From an uncultured Bacteroidales bacterium (lineage in GTDB: Bacteria > Bacteroidota > Bacteroidia > Bacteroidales > UBA932), in contig CAKUSF010000083.1 in the NCBI GenBank assembly GCA_934678915.1, positions 1 through 9,170 of the forward strand: 9,170 nt of DNA. Direction: 5' to 3'. Below, in pieces: positions 1-7,314 of this stretch (positions are counted from its first letter, which is position 1; every line of letters starts with the position of its first letter). The position numbers and the translations under genes were made by a program. The notes under the pieces are model-generated. The model was not told the DNA's origin. It made no database searches and worked only from the letters and a program-made list of their open reading frames with translations.

Positions 1-34
1 AATAATCGTTAAGTTTAACAAAAGTTTTAAGCTT
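1..34 (+). other. AT-rich leader upstream of the transporter gene
   Basis: This stretch is strongly AT-rich and holds no recognisable Shine-Dalgarno core, which is common in Bacteroidota where A-rich leaders promote initiation. It contains the short imperfect palindrome GTTAA-GT-TTAAC (8-19). It is too short to show whether a promoter or an upstream cluster gene precedes it. Confidence 0.4.
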
Positions 35-3000
35 ATGGGTAAAAAGTTATTTACAATCGCGCTGTGCCTGTTCTTGGGCCTTGGCGCGGCATTCGCCCAG
101 AAGGGAACGGTTACCGGTGTCGTGCGTGACGCATCAACTGGTGAGGCGATTCCGTTCGCTTCTATCATGGAGAAGGGCACTATGAATGGTATCTCATCCG
201 GAGAAGATGGAACCTATTCGATTTCGGTGTCCAACACGAGCTCGGCAGTTCTTGTTTTCAGCTCGGTAGGTTATGTTACCCTCGATGTTCCTGTTTCTGG
301 AAGAGCAACGGTCAATGTTTCTTTGGAAGTTGACAATGTCCTTGACGATGTCATTGTGGTTGCTTACGGTACTGCGACCAAGGAGTCGTTTACAGGATCT
401 GCTGCTATGGTGAAGAGCGAGACCATCGCTAAAAGAGTGGCTACTAATGTCACAAGTGCACTTGCGGGTACTACCCCTGGCGTTCAGATGATTTCATCAT
501 CCGGTGACCCTGCCTCTAACGGTTCCTCCATCCGCATTCGTGGTATAGGTTCCATGAGTGCCAGCAACGCTCCTCTTTATGTAGTTGACGGCATGCCTTA
601 CGATGGCGCCATCTCAGACATCAACCCTAACGATGTTGAGTCAATCTCTGTCTTGAAGGACGCAGCTGCTTCCGCCATCTACGGAGCGCGTGGAGCTAAC
701 GGTGTGGTTCTCGTGACAACCAAGAAAGCTAATGCAAACACTCCTAATGTTAAATTCGAGGCTAAATGGGGTTCCAACTCTCGCCTTATTCCTCAGTATG
801 ACGTGATTGACGATCCTGCGCTTTACTACGAGACCTGGTACACTTTGATGTACAACCAGCAGCGCTATGCCGGCAGGTCTGTGGCGGAGTCTTACGCCTA
901 CGCTGACAAGAACCTCTTCGACCAGAACAACGGAGGTCTTGGTTACAAGGTCTATACTGTTCCTGATGGACAGCAGCTCATCGGTAGGAATTTCAAGATC
1001 AACCCTAACGCTGTTCTTGGTTACGATGACGGTACCTATTACTATACCCCAGACAATTGGTACGACGAGGCGTTCCACGATTCATTCCGTCAGGAGTACA
1101 ACATCTCCACAAGCGGAAGCAAGGATGGCCTTACCTACTATGGCAGTGTAGGCTACCTGAATGACGGAGGTATCATCAACAACTCTGGTTATAAGCGTTA
1201 CACCGCAAGAATCAATGCTGACTATCAAGCAAAGCCTTGGCTGAAGTTCACTTCCAGCATCAGCTATTCCTACACTGACTCACAGTCTCCTGGAACTTAC
1301 AGTTATGGTTCGTCAGGCAACATCTTCTACATTGCCAACAACATCGGTCCGATCTATCCGCTATATGTTCGTGCGACTGATACCCATGAGATCATGACTG
1401 AGAACGGAATGAAGAAATATGATTCCAACAACACCAACTTCAAGCGTCCTACCATCGTGGGTAATGCCATTAGGGATAATGAGGTAAACAAGAAGCGCAC
1501 CTACGCTGACGCTCTTAACGGAAAATGGGGTGCTGTCGTTTCTCCTATCAAAGGCCTTGATTTGACGGCAAATGTTGGTGTCATGAACAGAAACAGCCGC
1601 TATAACGCTCTTTACAGCCAGTTTGGTTCAAGCAGCTCGACTGATGGTGCTGTCTATGTCTCTCACAGCAGAACTTTCGCGGTCAACACACAATACCTCG
1701 CCACTTACAAGACTGATTTCGGTGGGACAAAGCACAATTTCGACATTCTCGCTGGTTACGAGATGTACAAGCTCAAATCACAGTCCCTTTCTGGAGAGAA
1801 TGACCATCTGTTCAACCCTTATGTAGGTGAACTCAATAATGCAGATGGCACCAAATCAATGGATGTAAGTTCAAGTACTCTAGACTACATGACCCAAGGC
1901 TTTCTTTCGAGGGCTCAGTACAACTACGATGGCAAGTACTTCGTCAGCGGATCTTTCCGTAGGGATGCATCCTCTCGTTTCGCCAAGGGACATCGATGGG
2001 GTAACTTTGGTTCAGTGGGCGCTGCCTGGCTGATCTCCAAAGAGAATTTCTTCAGCAATGTGAATTGGGTGAATATGCTCAAGTTGAAGGCAAGCTATGG
2101 TATTCAGGGTAACGACAACCTCGGTAGCTCTGTCACCTACTACTTCCCTTACATCGATCAGTACAATCACTCTTATAATGAGGAGACGGGTGAATATTCC
2201 CTCTCTCTTGCCTTTAAGGGTAATGAGGATCTGACATGGGAGTCCTCACACTCATTTAATGTTGGTGCTGACTTTGAGCTCTTCGATGGCTACCTCAACG
2301 GATCTGTTGAGCTCTTCAACCGCAAGACTTTCGATCTTCTTTACAGCAAGGATGTTCCGCTTTCTTCTGGTAATCCAACTGGTAGGATTCCTGTCAATGT
2401 CGGTTCCATCAGCAACAAGGGCGTTGAACTCACACTCGATGGTAACATCATCAACGCAAAACATTTCAACTGGGCATGGAACCTCAATATCAGCCACTAT
2501 AGGAACAAGATTCTCGAACTTGATCCAAGCGTAAGCGAGGAAGGCATCAAGGGAAGCAACTACATCTACAAGATTGGTGGTTCCCTCTACGATTCCTATG
2601 TACGCAAGTTCGCTGGTGTAGATCATGAAACAGGTCAGGCTCTCTACTATAAGAAGGTTAAGGATGAAGACGGCAACTGGACTGGTGAGACCACGACCAC
2701 CAAGGTCTTTACCGAGGCTGATCAGTTCGAGTGCGGAACCACTCTACCTGATGTCTATGGCGGTTTCGGAACCTCAATCAACGCTTATGGCTTCGACTTT
2801 TCCATCCAGTGCTCATTCCAACTCGGTGGCAAGTATTATGACGGTACCTATCAGTCAATGATGCTTACCCAGAGCAGTGCTGGTAGTGCAATCCACAAGG
2901 ATATTCTCAAGGCTTGGTCTGAGACCAACAAGGATAGTGACTACCCTCGTCTTGACGGAGACACAACTGTTGGGCAGACCGCTGTTGACAGGTTTTTCGT

Positions 3001-3253
3001 AAGTTCTGACTATCTGAGCGTCAACAACGTGACCCTTGGCTACACAATTCCTTCCAAACTTACACACAAGTTGAACATCGGTAGCGTAAGAGTTTATGTC
3101 GCAGGTGAGAACCTCGCAGTCCTCACTGCCCGTAAGGGTGTTGACCCTCGTTACTCAATGGGTATCGGTTCCTTTACATCTGGTTCAGGTCTGAACTCTG
3201 GTGCTTACTCTGCAATGCGCAACATCACAGGTGGTATCACTCTGACATTCTAA
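35..3253 (+). CDS. SusC/RagA-family TonB-linked outer-membrane transporter
   Basis: Predicted 1072-residue TonB-dependent beta-barrel that imports a ligand delivered by its SusD partner across the outer membrane. Residues 1-21 form a signal peptide (MGKK, hydrophobic core, AFA) with probable signal peptidase I cleavage before Gln22. Residues 24-100 are a carboxypeptidase-regulatory-like beta-sandwich (GTVTGVVRDASTGEAIPFAS). DDVIVVAYGT (104-113) is the TonB-box region. The plug, about 118-230, carries the family signatures IRIRGIGS (167-174), LYVVDGMPYDG (181-191) and the VESISVLKDAAASAIYGARG stretch (201-220). The rest is the barrel, ending in an aromatic residue (ITLTF, F1072) as expected for outer-membrane insertion. 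There is no STN domain, so anti-sigma signalling is unlikely. Length is normal for the family. No other in-frame ATG precedes position 35, and the signal peptide supports this start. The gene is first in the visible cluster. Substrate (glycan or peptide) cannot be read from the sequence. Confidence 0.97.
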   Translation: MGKKLFTIALCLFLGLGAAFAQKGTVTGVVRDASTGEAIPFASIMEKGTMNGISSGEDGTYSISVSNTSSAVLVFSSVGYVTLDVPVSGRATVNVSLEVDNVLDDVIVVAYGTATKESFTGSAAMVKSETIAKRVATNVTSALAGTTPGVQMISSSGDPASNGSSIRIRGIGSMSASNAPLYVVDGMPYDGAISDINPNDVESISVLKDAAASAIYGARGANGVVLVTTKKANANTPNVKFEAKWGSNSRLIPQYDVIDDPALYYETWYTLMYNQQRYAGRSVAESYAYADKNLFDQNNGGLGYKVYTVPDGQQLIGRNFKINPNAVLGYDDGTYYYTPDNWYDEAFHDSFRQEYNISTSGSKDGLTYYGSVGYLNDGGIINNSGYKRYTARINADYQAKPWLKFTSSISYSYTDSQSPGTYSYGSSGNIFYIANNIGPIYPLYVRATDTHEIMTENGMKKYDSNNTNFKRPTIVGNAIRDNEVNKKRTYADALNGKWGAVVSPIKGLDLTANVGVMNRNSRYNALYSQFGSSSSTDGAVYVSHSRTFAVNTQYLATYKTDFGGTKHNFDILAGYEMYKLKSQSLSGENDHLFNPYVGELNNADGTKSMDVSSSTLDYMTQGFLSRAQYNYDGKYFVSGSFRRDASSRFAKGHRWGNFGSVGAAWLISKENFFSNVNWVNMLKLKASYGIQGNDNLGSSVTYYFPYIDQYNHSYNEETGEYSLSLAFKGNEDLTWESSHSFNVGADFELFDGYLNGSVELFNRKTFDLLYSKDVPLSSGNPTGRIPVNVGSISNKGVELTLDGNIINAKHFNWAWNLNISHYRNKILELDPSVSEEGIKGSNYIYKIGGSLYDSYVRKFAGVDHETGQALYYKKVKDEDGNWTGETTTTKVFTEADQFECGTTLPDVYGGFGTSINAYGFDFSIQCSFQLGGKYYDGTYQSMMLTQSSAGSAIHKDILKAWSETNKDSDYPRLDGDTTVGQTAVDRFFVSSDYLSVNNVTLGYTIPSKLTHKLNIGSVRVYVAGENLAVLTARKGVDPRYSMGIGSFTSGSGLNSGAYSAMRNITGGITLTF

Positions 3254-3257
3254 TATT

Positions 3258-3264
3258 AAAAGGA
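3258..3264 (+). promoter_or_regulatory. Ribosome binding site of the SusD-like gene
   Basis: AAAAGGA lies seven bases before the ATG at 3272 and matches the Shine-Dalgarno core. The stop codon of the upstream transporter (3251-3253) is in frame with this ATG, so the start cannot lie further upstream. The arrangement supports translation of both genes from one transcript. Confidence 0.6.
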
Positions 3265-3271
3265 CATTACA

Positions 3272-4912
3272 ATGAAAAACAATAAATATACTTCAATCCT
3301 CGCTATCGCTGCTATGGCGGCTTTAGGAGCTTGCTCGGACATTGATGATATTGTCCCTGAGGGAGGTACAATGCTTGAGAGTCAGCTTAAGGCGACAACA
3401 TCCATCATTCCTGGCAGGGCAGATGCAACGTTTAGTGGCATGTTTACCAAACTTGGAGACCCTCTTTCTTTTGGCAGGTTCTCGTCCAATCGTCCAGACG
3501 ATTTCGGATTCGTGATGATGGCTTTCTCGAATGATCTAGAGGCAGCGGACATCGTAGGACAGAACAATAATTACAACTGGTTCTCCACATGCTCGGAGCT
3601 TTCTTCCCGTAACGCTGACTACGCCAATCCGTACATCCGTTACCGTGGAGTCTATGACGAGGTCGCTAGGGCTAACGATGTGATCAAGGCTTATGGCGAA
3701 ATCACAGCAGAGACTTCGGCTGAAATCAGGTACAAGGTCGCTCAGGCTTATGCAGTCAGAGCATTCTGCTACTTGAACATCGCTCCTTACTTCCAGTTCA
3801 ACTACCAGACATCCGCTGACAAGCCTTGTGTTCCGCTCGTAACTGAGACCACAACCGACTTCACGAATAACCCACGTGCTTCTGTCAAGGAAATCTATGA
3901 CCAGATCATCTCAGACCTTGATTTCGCGATCACAAACCTTGAAGGTTACACAAGGCCTGACAAATCAAAGATTGACAGGCAGGTTGCCTACGGACTTCGT
4001 GCAAGAGCCAATCTTGACATGGGCAAATATGCTGAGGCTGCATCTGATGCTGCACTGGCAGCTGAAGGCTACACCCCTGCAAGCATCGCGGAGGTCTCTA
4101 CACCTTCGTTCTACAACATCGCAGACCACAACTGGCTTTGGGGCTATGACATGACAATGGATGTCGCCAAGACTTTCCCTTATGCTACATCTTCATCTTG
4201 GATTCGCTCTTTCTCCGCTAATTCTTATTCAGCTGGAACTCAGTCATATTTCTGCATCAACAATCTGCTTTACAACAAGATTCCTGACAGCGATGTCCGT
4301 AAGGGATGGTGGGTCAACAATGATCTTTATTCTCCGCTCCTTGATGGTCTTACTTGGGGTAGTCTTAAAGGACAGCAGATTGCTACCGAAGAGGTTACAG
4401 ATGAGAAAATGATCTTCCTGCCTTACACAAACGTTAAGTTCGGAATGTACACCATCGGTGGGACAACCAACGAGGAGGACTGGCCGTTCATGAGAGTTGA
4501 AGAGATGCTTCTCATTCAGGCTGAAGGACTTATTAAGAGTGGTCAGACCGCTGCTGGTGTAAAGATTCTCAATGACTTCGTGAAGACTTACCGCGACCCT
4601 CAGTACAACGCAGAGGCCACAGGACGCACGATTGAGAATGAGGTCTGGTTCCAGAGAAGAGTCGAGCTTTGGGGTGAGGGATTTTCAAATTCTGACACAA
4701 GACGCCTTAATAAGCCACTTGTCCGCTTCCACGGATCTGACAGCAACTGGCCTGAGGCTTTCCGCTTCAACATGGCTGCTGATGATGGATGGTGGCTTCT
4801 CCGCTTCTGCACCGATGAGTTAAACACCAATCTAGCCATCGTTGACAATGAGGGTGGTGCAAAACCTGTCAGCGGACAGAACGCCTCACTTCGTGACGGT
4901 GTCACAGACTAA
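3272..4912 (+). CDS. SusD/RagB-family nutrient-binding outer-membrane lipoprotein
   Basis: Predicted 546-residue surface lipoprotein that captures ligand and closes like a lid over the SusC barrel. The signal peptide ends in a lipobox LGAC with lipidated Cys21, followed by SDIDD, an acidic stretch of the kind that marks surface export in this phylum. The family pattern is clear: YIRYRGVYDEVARANDVIKA (121-140), a helix YKVAQAYAVRAFCYLNIAPY (154-173) leading to the conserved PCVPLVTE (185-192), VKEIYDQIISDLDFAITNLE (205-224), a TPR-like helix GLRARANLDMGKYAEAASDA (241-260), and the C-terminal signatures FMRVEEMLLIQAEGLIKSG (406-424) and RRVELWGEGF...D..R (462-478). The protein holds 13 tryptophans, including W346-W347 and W507-W508, possible ligand contacts. 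It is 18 nt downstream of the transporter, almost certainly in the same operon. Family assignment is firm; the ligand is unknown. Confidence 0.96.
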   Translation: MKNNKYTSILAIAAMAALGACSDIDDIVPEGGTMLESQLKATTSIIPGRADATFSGMFTKLGDPLSFGRFSSNRPDDFGFVMMAFSNDLEAADIVGQNNNYNWFSTCSELSSRNADYANPYIRYRGVYDEVARANDVIKAYGEITAETSAEIRYKVAQAYAVRAFCYLNIAPYFQFNYQTSADKPCVPLVTETTTDFTNNPRASVKEIYDQIISDLDFAITNLEGYTRPDKSKIDRQVAYGLRARANLDMGKYAEAASDAALAAEGYTPASIAEVSTPSFYNIADHNWLWGYDMTMDVAKTFPYATSSSWIRSFSANSYSAGTQSYFCINNLLYNKIPDSDVRKGWWVNNDLYSPLLDGLTWGSLKGQQIATEEVTDEKMIFLPYTNVKFGMYTIGGTTNEEDWPFMRVEEMLLIQAEGLIKSGQTAAGVKILNDFVKTYRDPQYNAEATGRTIENEVWFQRRVELWGEGFSNSDTRRLNKPLVRFHGSDSNWPEAFRFNMAADDGWWLLRFCTDELNTNLAIVDNEGGAKPVSGQNASLRDGVTD

Positions 4913-4944
4913 ATCTATCACATAGGACATACGAATCAAATTGA

Positions 4945-7242
4945 ATGAATATGAAAAATATATTTAAATACACATTGTCGTTTCTCGCTATGTCAGCATT
5001 GATGCTCTCCTGTGCAAAGGAGGAAGAGCATCAGCCTGGCGAGCCAGAAGTGGATGGTTGCTACGGGGTTTATTTCCCTGCGCAGGAGACAGACTTGATT
5101 TTGGATCCTGCTGAGCCGACCAAGGCTTCAATCGCTGTGATGCGTACGGTTACGAACGGAAGCATTACCGTTCCGGTCTCCGTTTCTGACACAAGTGGCT
5201 TGTTCACTGTCTCAGAACTCAGATTTGAAGATGGACAGAGCGAGAGCAGCATCGATCTTACTTTTGACAAAATCAACATCGGTACTTCCTATTCTCTTAA
5301 TTTTGAGATTACTGACCCTCAGTATGCTTCCAAGTACAACAGCAATCCGATTGCGATTGATTTCTCAGTCATAAGAGAGAAGTGGAATCTGCTTGGCAAA
5401 GTCGCTTTCACAGAGAATTTCATGTGGGGATTCACTGTGGAGCAGGACCACGAGAAGGCTGCCGAGATTTACCAGAATGACAATGACAAGAACCTCTTTA
5501 GATTGGAGAATCCGTTCTCAAAGCGTTACACCAACTTCGTAGATGGCAGCGAATGGTTTGTCTTCCGTATCCTTAAGCCAGGTGACGTTGTCTATCCGGG
5601 AACTAAGGCTGAGACTAAGATAACCAAGAAAGACCTTGTTTATTATGAAGATTTCAACACTGGCTACACCAACACTTCCTACAATGCGAAGGTTTGGCTG
5701 ATGCATCCGGGTGGATTTAATAGTTACCTTAATAATCAGGATGGTTGGTCGTACAACACTGTCCTCCAGTATCAGGAGAATGGGCTTCCTGCCGGCGTAC
5801 AGATTGCTCCATTCTATTACATGAATGGCATCGGTGGATGGGATGGTAGCCAAGAGGCTTCAATCGTTATCACATTCCCTGGCGCTGTCCTTACTGACTA
5901 CACTATCGAGGCCGTGGTTGGAGAGACTAATGAAGGTAAAATTCCAGTTTCATTTACTTATGGAGCTGACGTTGCTTCCGCCAAGTACGCTGTCTATGAG
6001 GGTGCTCTTAGCACAGCTGCTAAGCAGAAGAACGCTGAAGCAATCGCTGATGGAACTGAGATTTCCGCTCAGGCCGTTCCAGAGTCCAAAGCTGTCGCGC
6101 TCTCATTCGAAAAGTCAGGTGTCTATACTCTCGTAGCTGTCTCATTCGATGCTGACGGCAAGGCTCAGGAGAACACTTCTGTTGAGTTCTGCTATGTGGC
6201 TAAGGGAGAAGAGTCTAATTACAAGGTCAACCTCACTGCTGGTCTTGAACTTACCTCAAGATATGCCGGTCAAGGCTACACCAGAATCAACTCCGCTCTC
6301 TTCTACATCTATGGTAAAGACCTCGTGGATGTGAAGATGGGTGTCTTCAAGACCGCTTCTCTTGCTGGTGCGACAGAGGAAGACATCTTCTCTAATCTGG
6401 AGTCTGTCGGTGACAGCCTTGTGACAGTTGTCAACAGTTATGGCTACTCTGATCTTGTGACAGATCTTTCCGCTTTGACAAGCTACACTCTTGTTGTTTG
6501 GGGAACCAATGGTTATGCCTCTGATTTAGTAACAGCTGAGGTTACAACAGACGGTCTTCCAAGAGTGAAAGTGGGAACTGGAACCTTCACTTACAATTTC
6601 CTTTTCGCTGATGAGGATGAAAATGGCAATGTCATTCCAGTTTCGGATCCTGGTTTGGAAGTGTTCAAGGATCCTAATTATAAGAACACTTATGTCATTG
6701 AGCACTGGGGGAACAATGTTGACTTCACCTTTACTTATGACCCTACTACAGGCAAGGTGGTTGTTCCGACTAATTACACAGGGGCGGATCATAGCTCTTA
6801 TGGTTCAATATATGTGGTTGAGGCCAAGTCATACTTTGATCCAGAGGGATATGCAGATTATAGCAAACTTGTTGACAGTAAGTATGATGCTTCAACAAAG
6901 ACTTTCAACTTCTGCCTTGCCTATGTTGTGCAGGCTGGATATTTTGGTTGGACGGTCGAGCCATTCGCTTTGGATCAGGATGTAACCTTCACCTCTGCGG
7001 CAGCCAAGGCAGCCTCTCAGCCTCAGGTTTCAATGAAGAACTTCACTTTCGGCAAGTCCCTCGACTTCAAGAAAGCTGTTCTTGAGAAATCTGTAACTCC
7101 AGTAGGAAGGTTTGCAGGAATCTCCGCTGAGCGTGAGGTAAGAACTGCTAACTTCACTTCAAAGGCAATTCAAGCAGCTCCTAAGTCTAATCGACTTGAT
7201 AAATCTAACATTATTAGTGATTTGCGTAAGATCGAAAGGTAG
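4945..7242 (+). CDS. Multidomain beta-rich surface lipoprotein of a SusCD cluster, function unknown
   Basis: 765-residue predicted lipoprotein. The signal peptide ends at LMLSC with lipidated Cys23, followed by AKEEE, resembling the acidic surface-export signal of Bacteroidota lipoproteins. By eye, the domains in order are: a Calx-beta-like sandwich (about 39-142, with VMRTVTNGSITVPVSVSD and LRFEDGQ); a module from W147 (WNLLGKVAFTENF ... LFRLENPF ... WFVFRI) to about 312; an Ig/FN3-like segment (about 316-418); a second one (about 425-538); a second copy of the W147-type module (about 541-690, VGTGTFTYNF ... TYVIEHWG ... DFTFTYD); and a basic tail (about 691-765). No catalytic motif is recognised. 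Position directly after SusD suggests an accessory ligand-binding role like SusE/SusF-type proteins, but that is inference from context. An in-frame TGA (4942-4944) immediately precedes the ATG, so translation starts here or at Met3 (4951). It lies 32 nt after the SusD stop and is probably the last gene of the operon. Confidence 0.9.
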   Translation: MNMKNIFKYTLSFLAMSALMLSCAKEEEHQPGEPEVDGCYGVYFPAQETDLILDPAEPTKASIAVMRTVTNGSITVPVSVSDTSGLFTVSELRFEDGQSESSIDLTFDKINIGTSYSLNFEITDPQYASKYNSNPIAIDFSVIREKWNLLGKVAFTENFMWGFTVEQDHEKAAEIYQNDNDKNLFRLENPFSKRYTNFVDGSEWFVFRILKPGDVVYPGTKAETKITKKDLVYYEDFNTGYTNTSYNAKVWLMHPGGFNSYLNNQDGWSYNTVLQYQENGLPAGVQIAPFYYMNGIGGWDGSQEASIVITFPGAVLTDYTIEAVVGETNEGKIPVSFTYGADVASAKYAVYEGALSTAAKQKNAEAIADGTEISAQAVPESKAVALSFEKSGVYTLVAVSFDADGKAQENTSVEFCYVAKGEESNYKVNLTAGLELTSRYAGQGYTRINSALFYIYGKDLVDVKMGVFKTASLAGATEEDIFSNLESVGDSLVTVVNSYGYSDLVTDLSALTSYTLVVWGTNGYASDLVTAEVTTDGLPRVKVGTGTFTYNFLFADEDENGNVIPVSDPGLEVFKDPNYKNTYVIEHWGNNVDFTFTYDPTTGKVVVPTNYTGADHSSYGSIYVVEAKSYFDPEGYADYSKLVDSKYDASTKTFNFCLAYVVQAGYFGWTVEPFALDQDVTFTSAAAKAASQPQVSMKNFTFGKSLDFKKAVLEKSVTPVGRFAGISAEREVRTANFTSKAIQAAPKSNRLDKSNIISDLRKIER

Positions 7243-7266
7243 AAATACCATAGAATATTAGTATCG

Positions 7267-7307
7267 AGACCCGGCCTGAAAACCTCAGGGCGGGTCTTGT
7301 TAATCTT
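7267..7307 (+). terminator. Probable rho-independent terminator or attenuator hairpin
   Basis: The arms AGACCCGGCCTGA (7267-7279) and TCAGGGCGGGTCT (7285-7297) pair over 13 positions with one G-G mismatch (7274/7290), around a five-base AAACC loop. The tail after the stem is only moderately U-rich (TTGTTAATCTT, 7297-7307). The hairpin begins 25 nt after the stop of the third gene, consistent with the end of the SusCD-lipoprotein transcript. It also sits 17 nt before the protease ATG, so it may instead act as an attenuator or mRNA-stabilising stem. Pairing is seen directly; termination is inferred. Confidence 0.65.
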
Positions 7308-7314
7308 AAAACTC

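Noticed and set aside
10..17. TAAGTTTA resembling the -7 promoter element TAnnTTTG
   Set aside because: It differs at the last base, lies only 17 nt before the ATG, and the -33 partner would fall outside the window. AT-rich sequence gives such matches by chance.
641..1078. Antisense open frame of 145 codons within the transporter gene
   Set aside because: The + strand here encodes the conserved plug motifs of the SusC family. The antisense frame shows no coding features of its own.
2252..2626. Overlapping open frames of 124 codons (antisense) and 91 codons (sense, other frame)
   Set aside because: Both sit in the barrel part of the transporter gene and give low-complexity or unrecognisable products.
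4924..4927. AGGA as ribosome binding site of the third gene
   Set aside because: It resembles the site before the SusD-like gene but lies 17 nt from the ATG at 4945 and 23 nt from the one at 4951, too far for normal use. An in-frame TGA at 4942-4944 rules out an earlier start.
7221..7253. Candidate Bacteroidota promoter: TTTG (7221-7224), 21 nt spacer, TACCATAG (7246-7253)
   Set aside because: The second element has two mismatches to TAnnTTTG, and the TTTG lies in the end of the upstream gene. It would explain protease transcription through the hairpin but is too weak to annotate.
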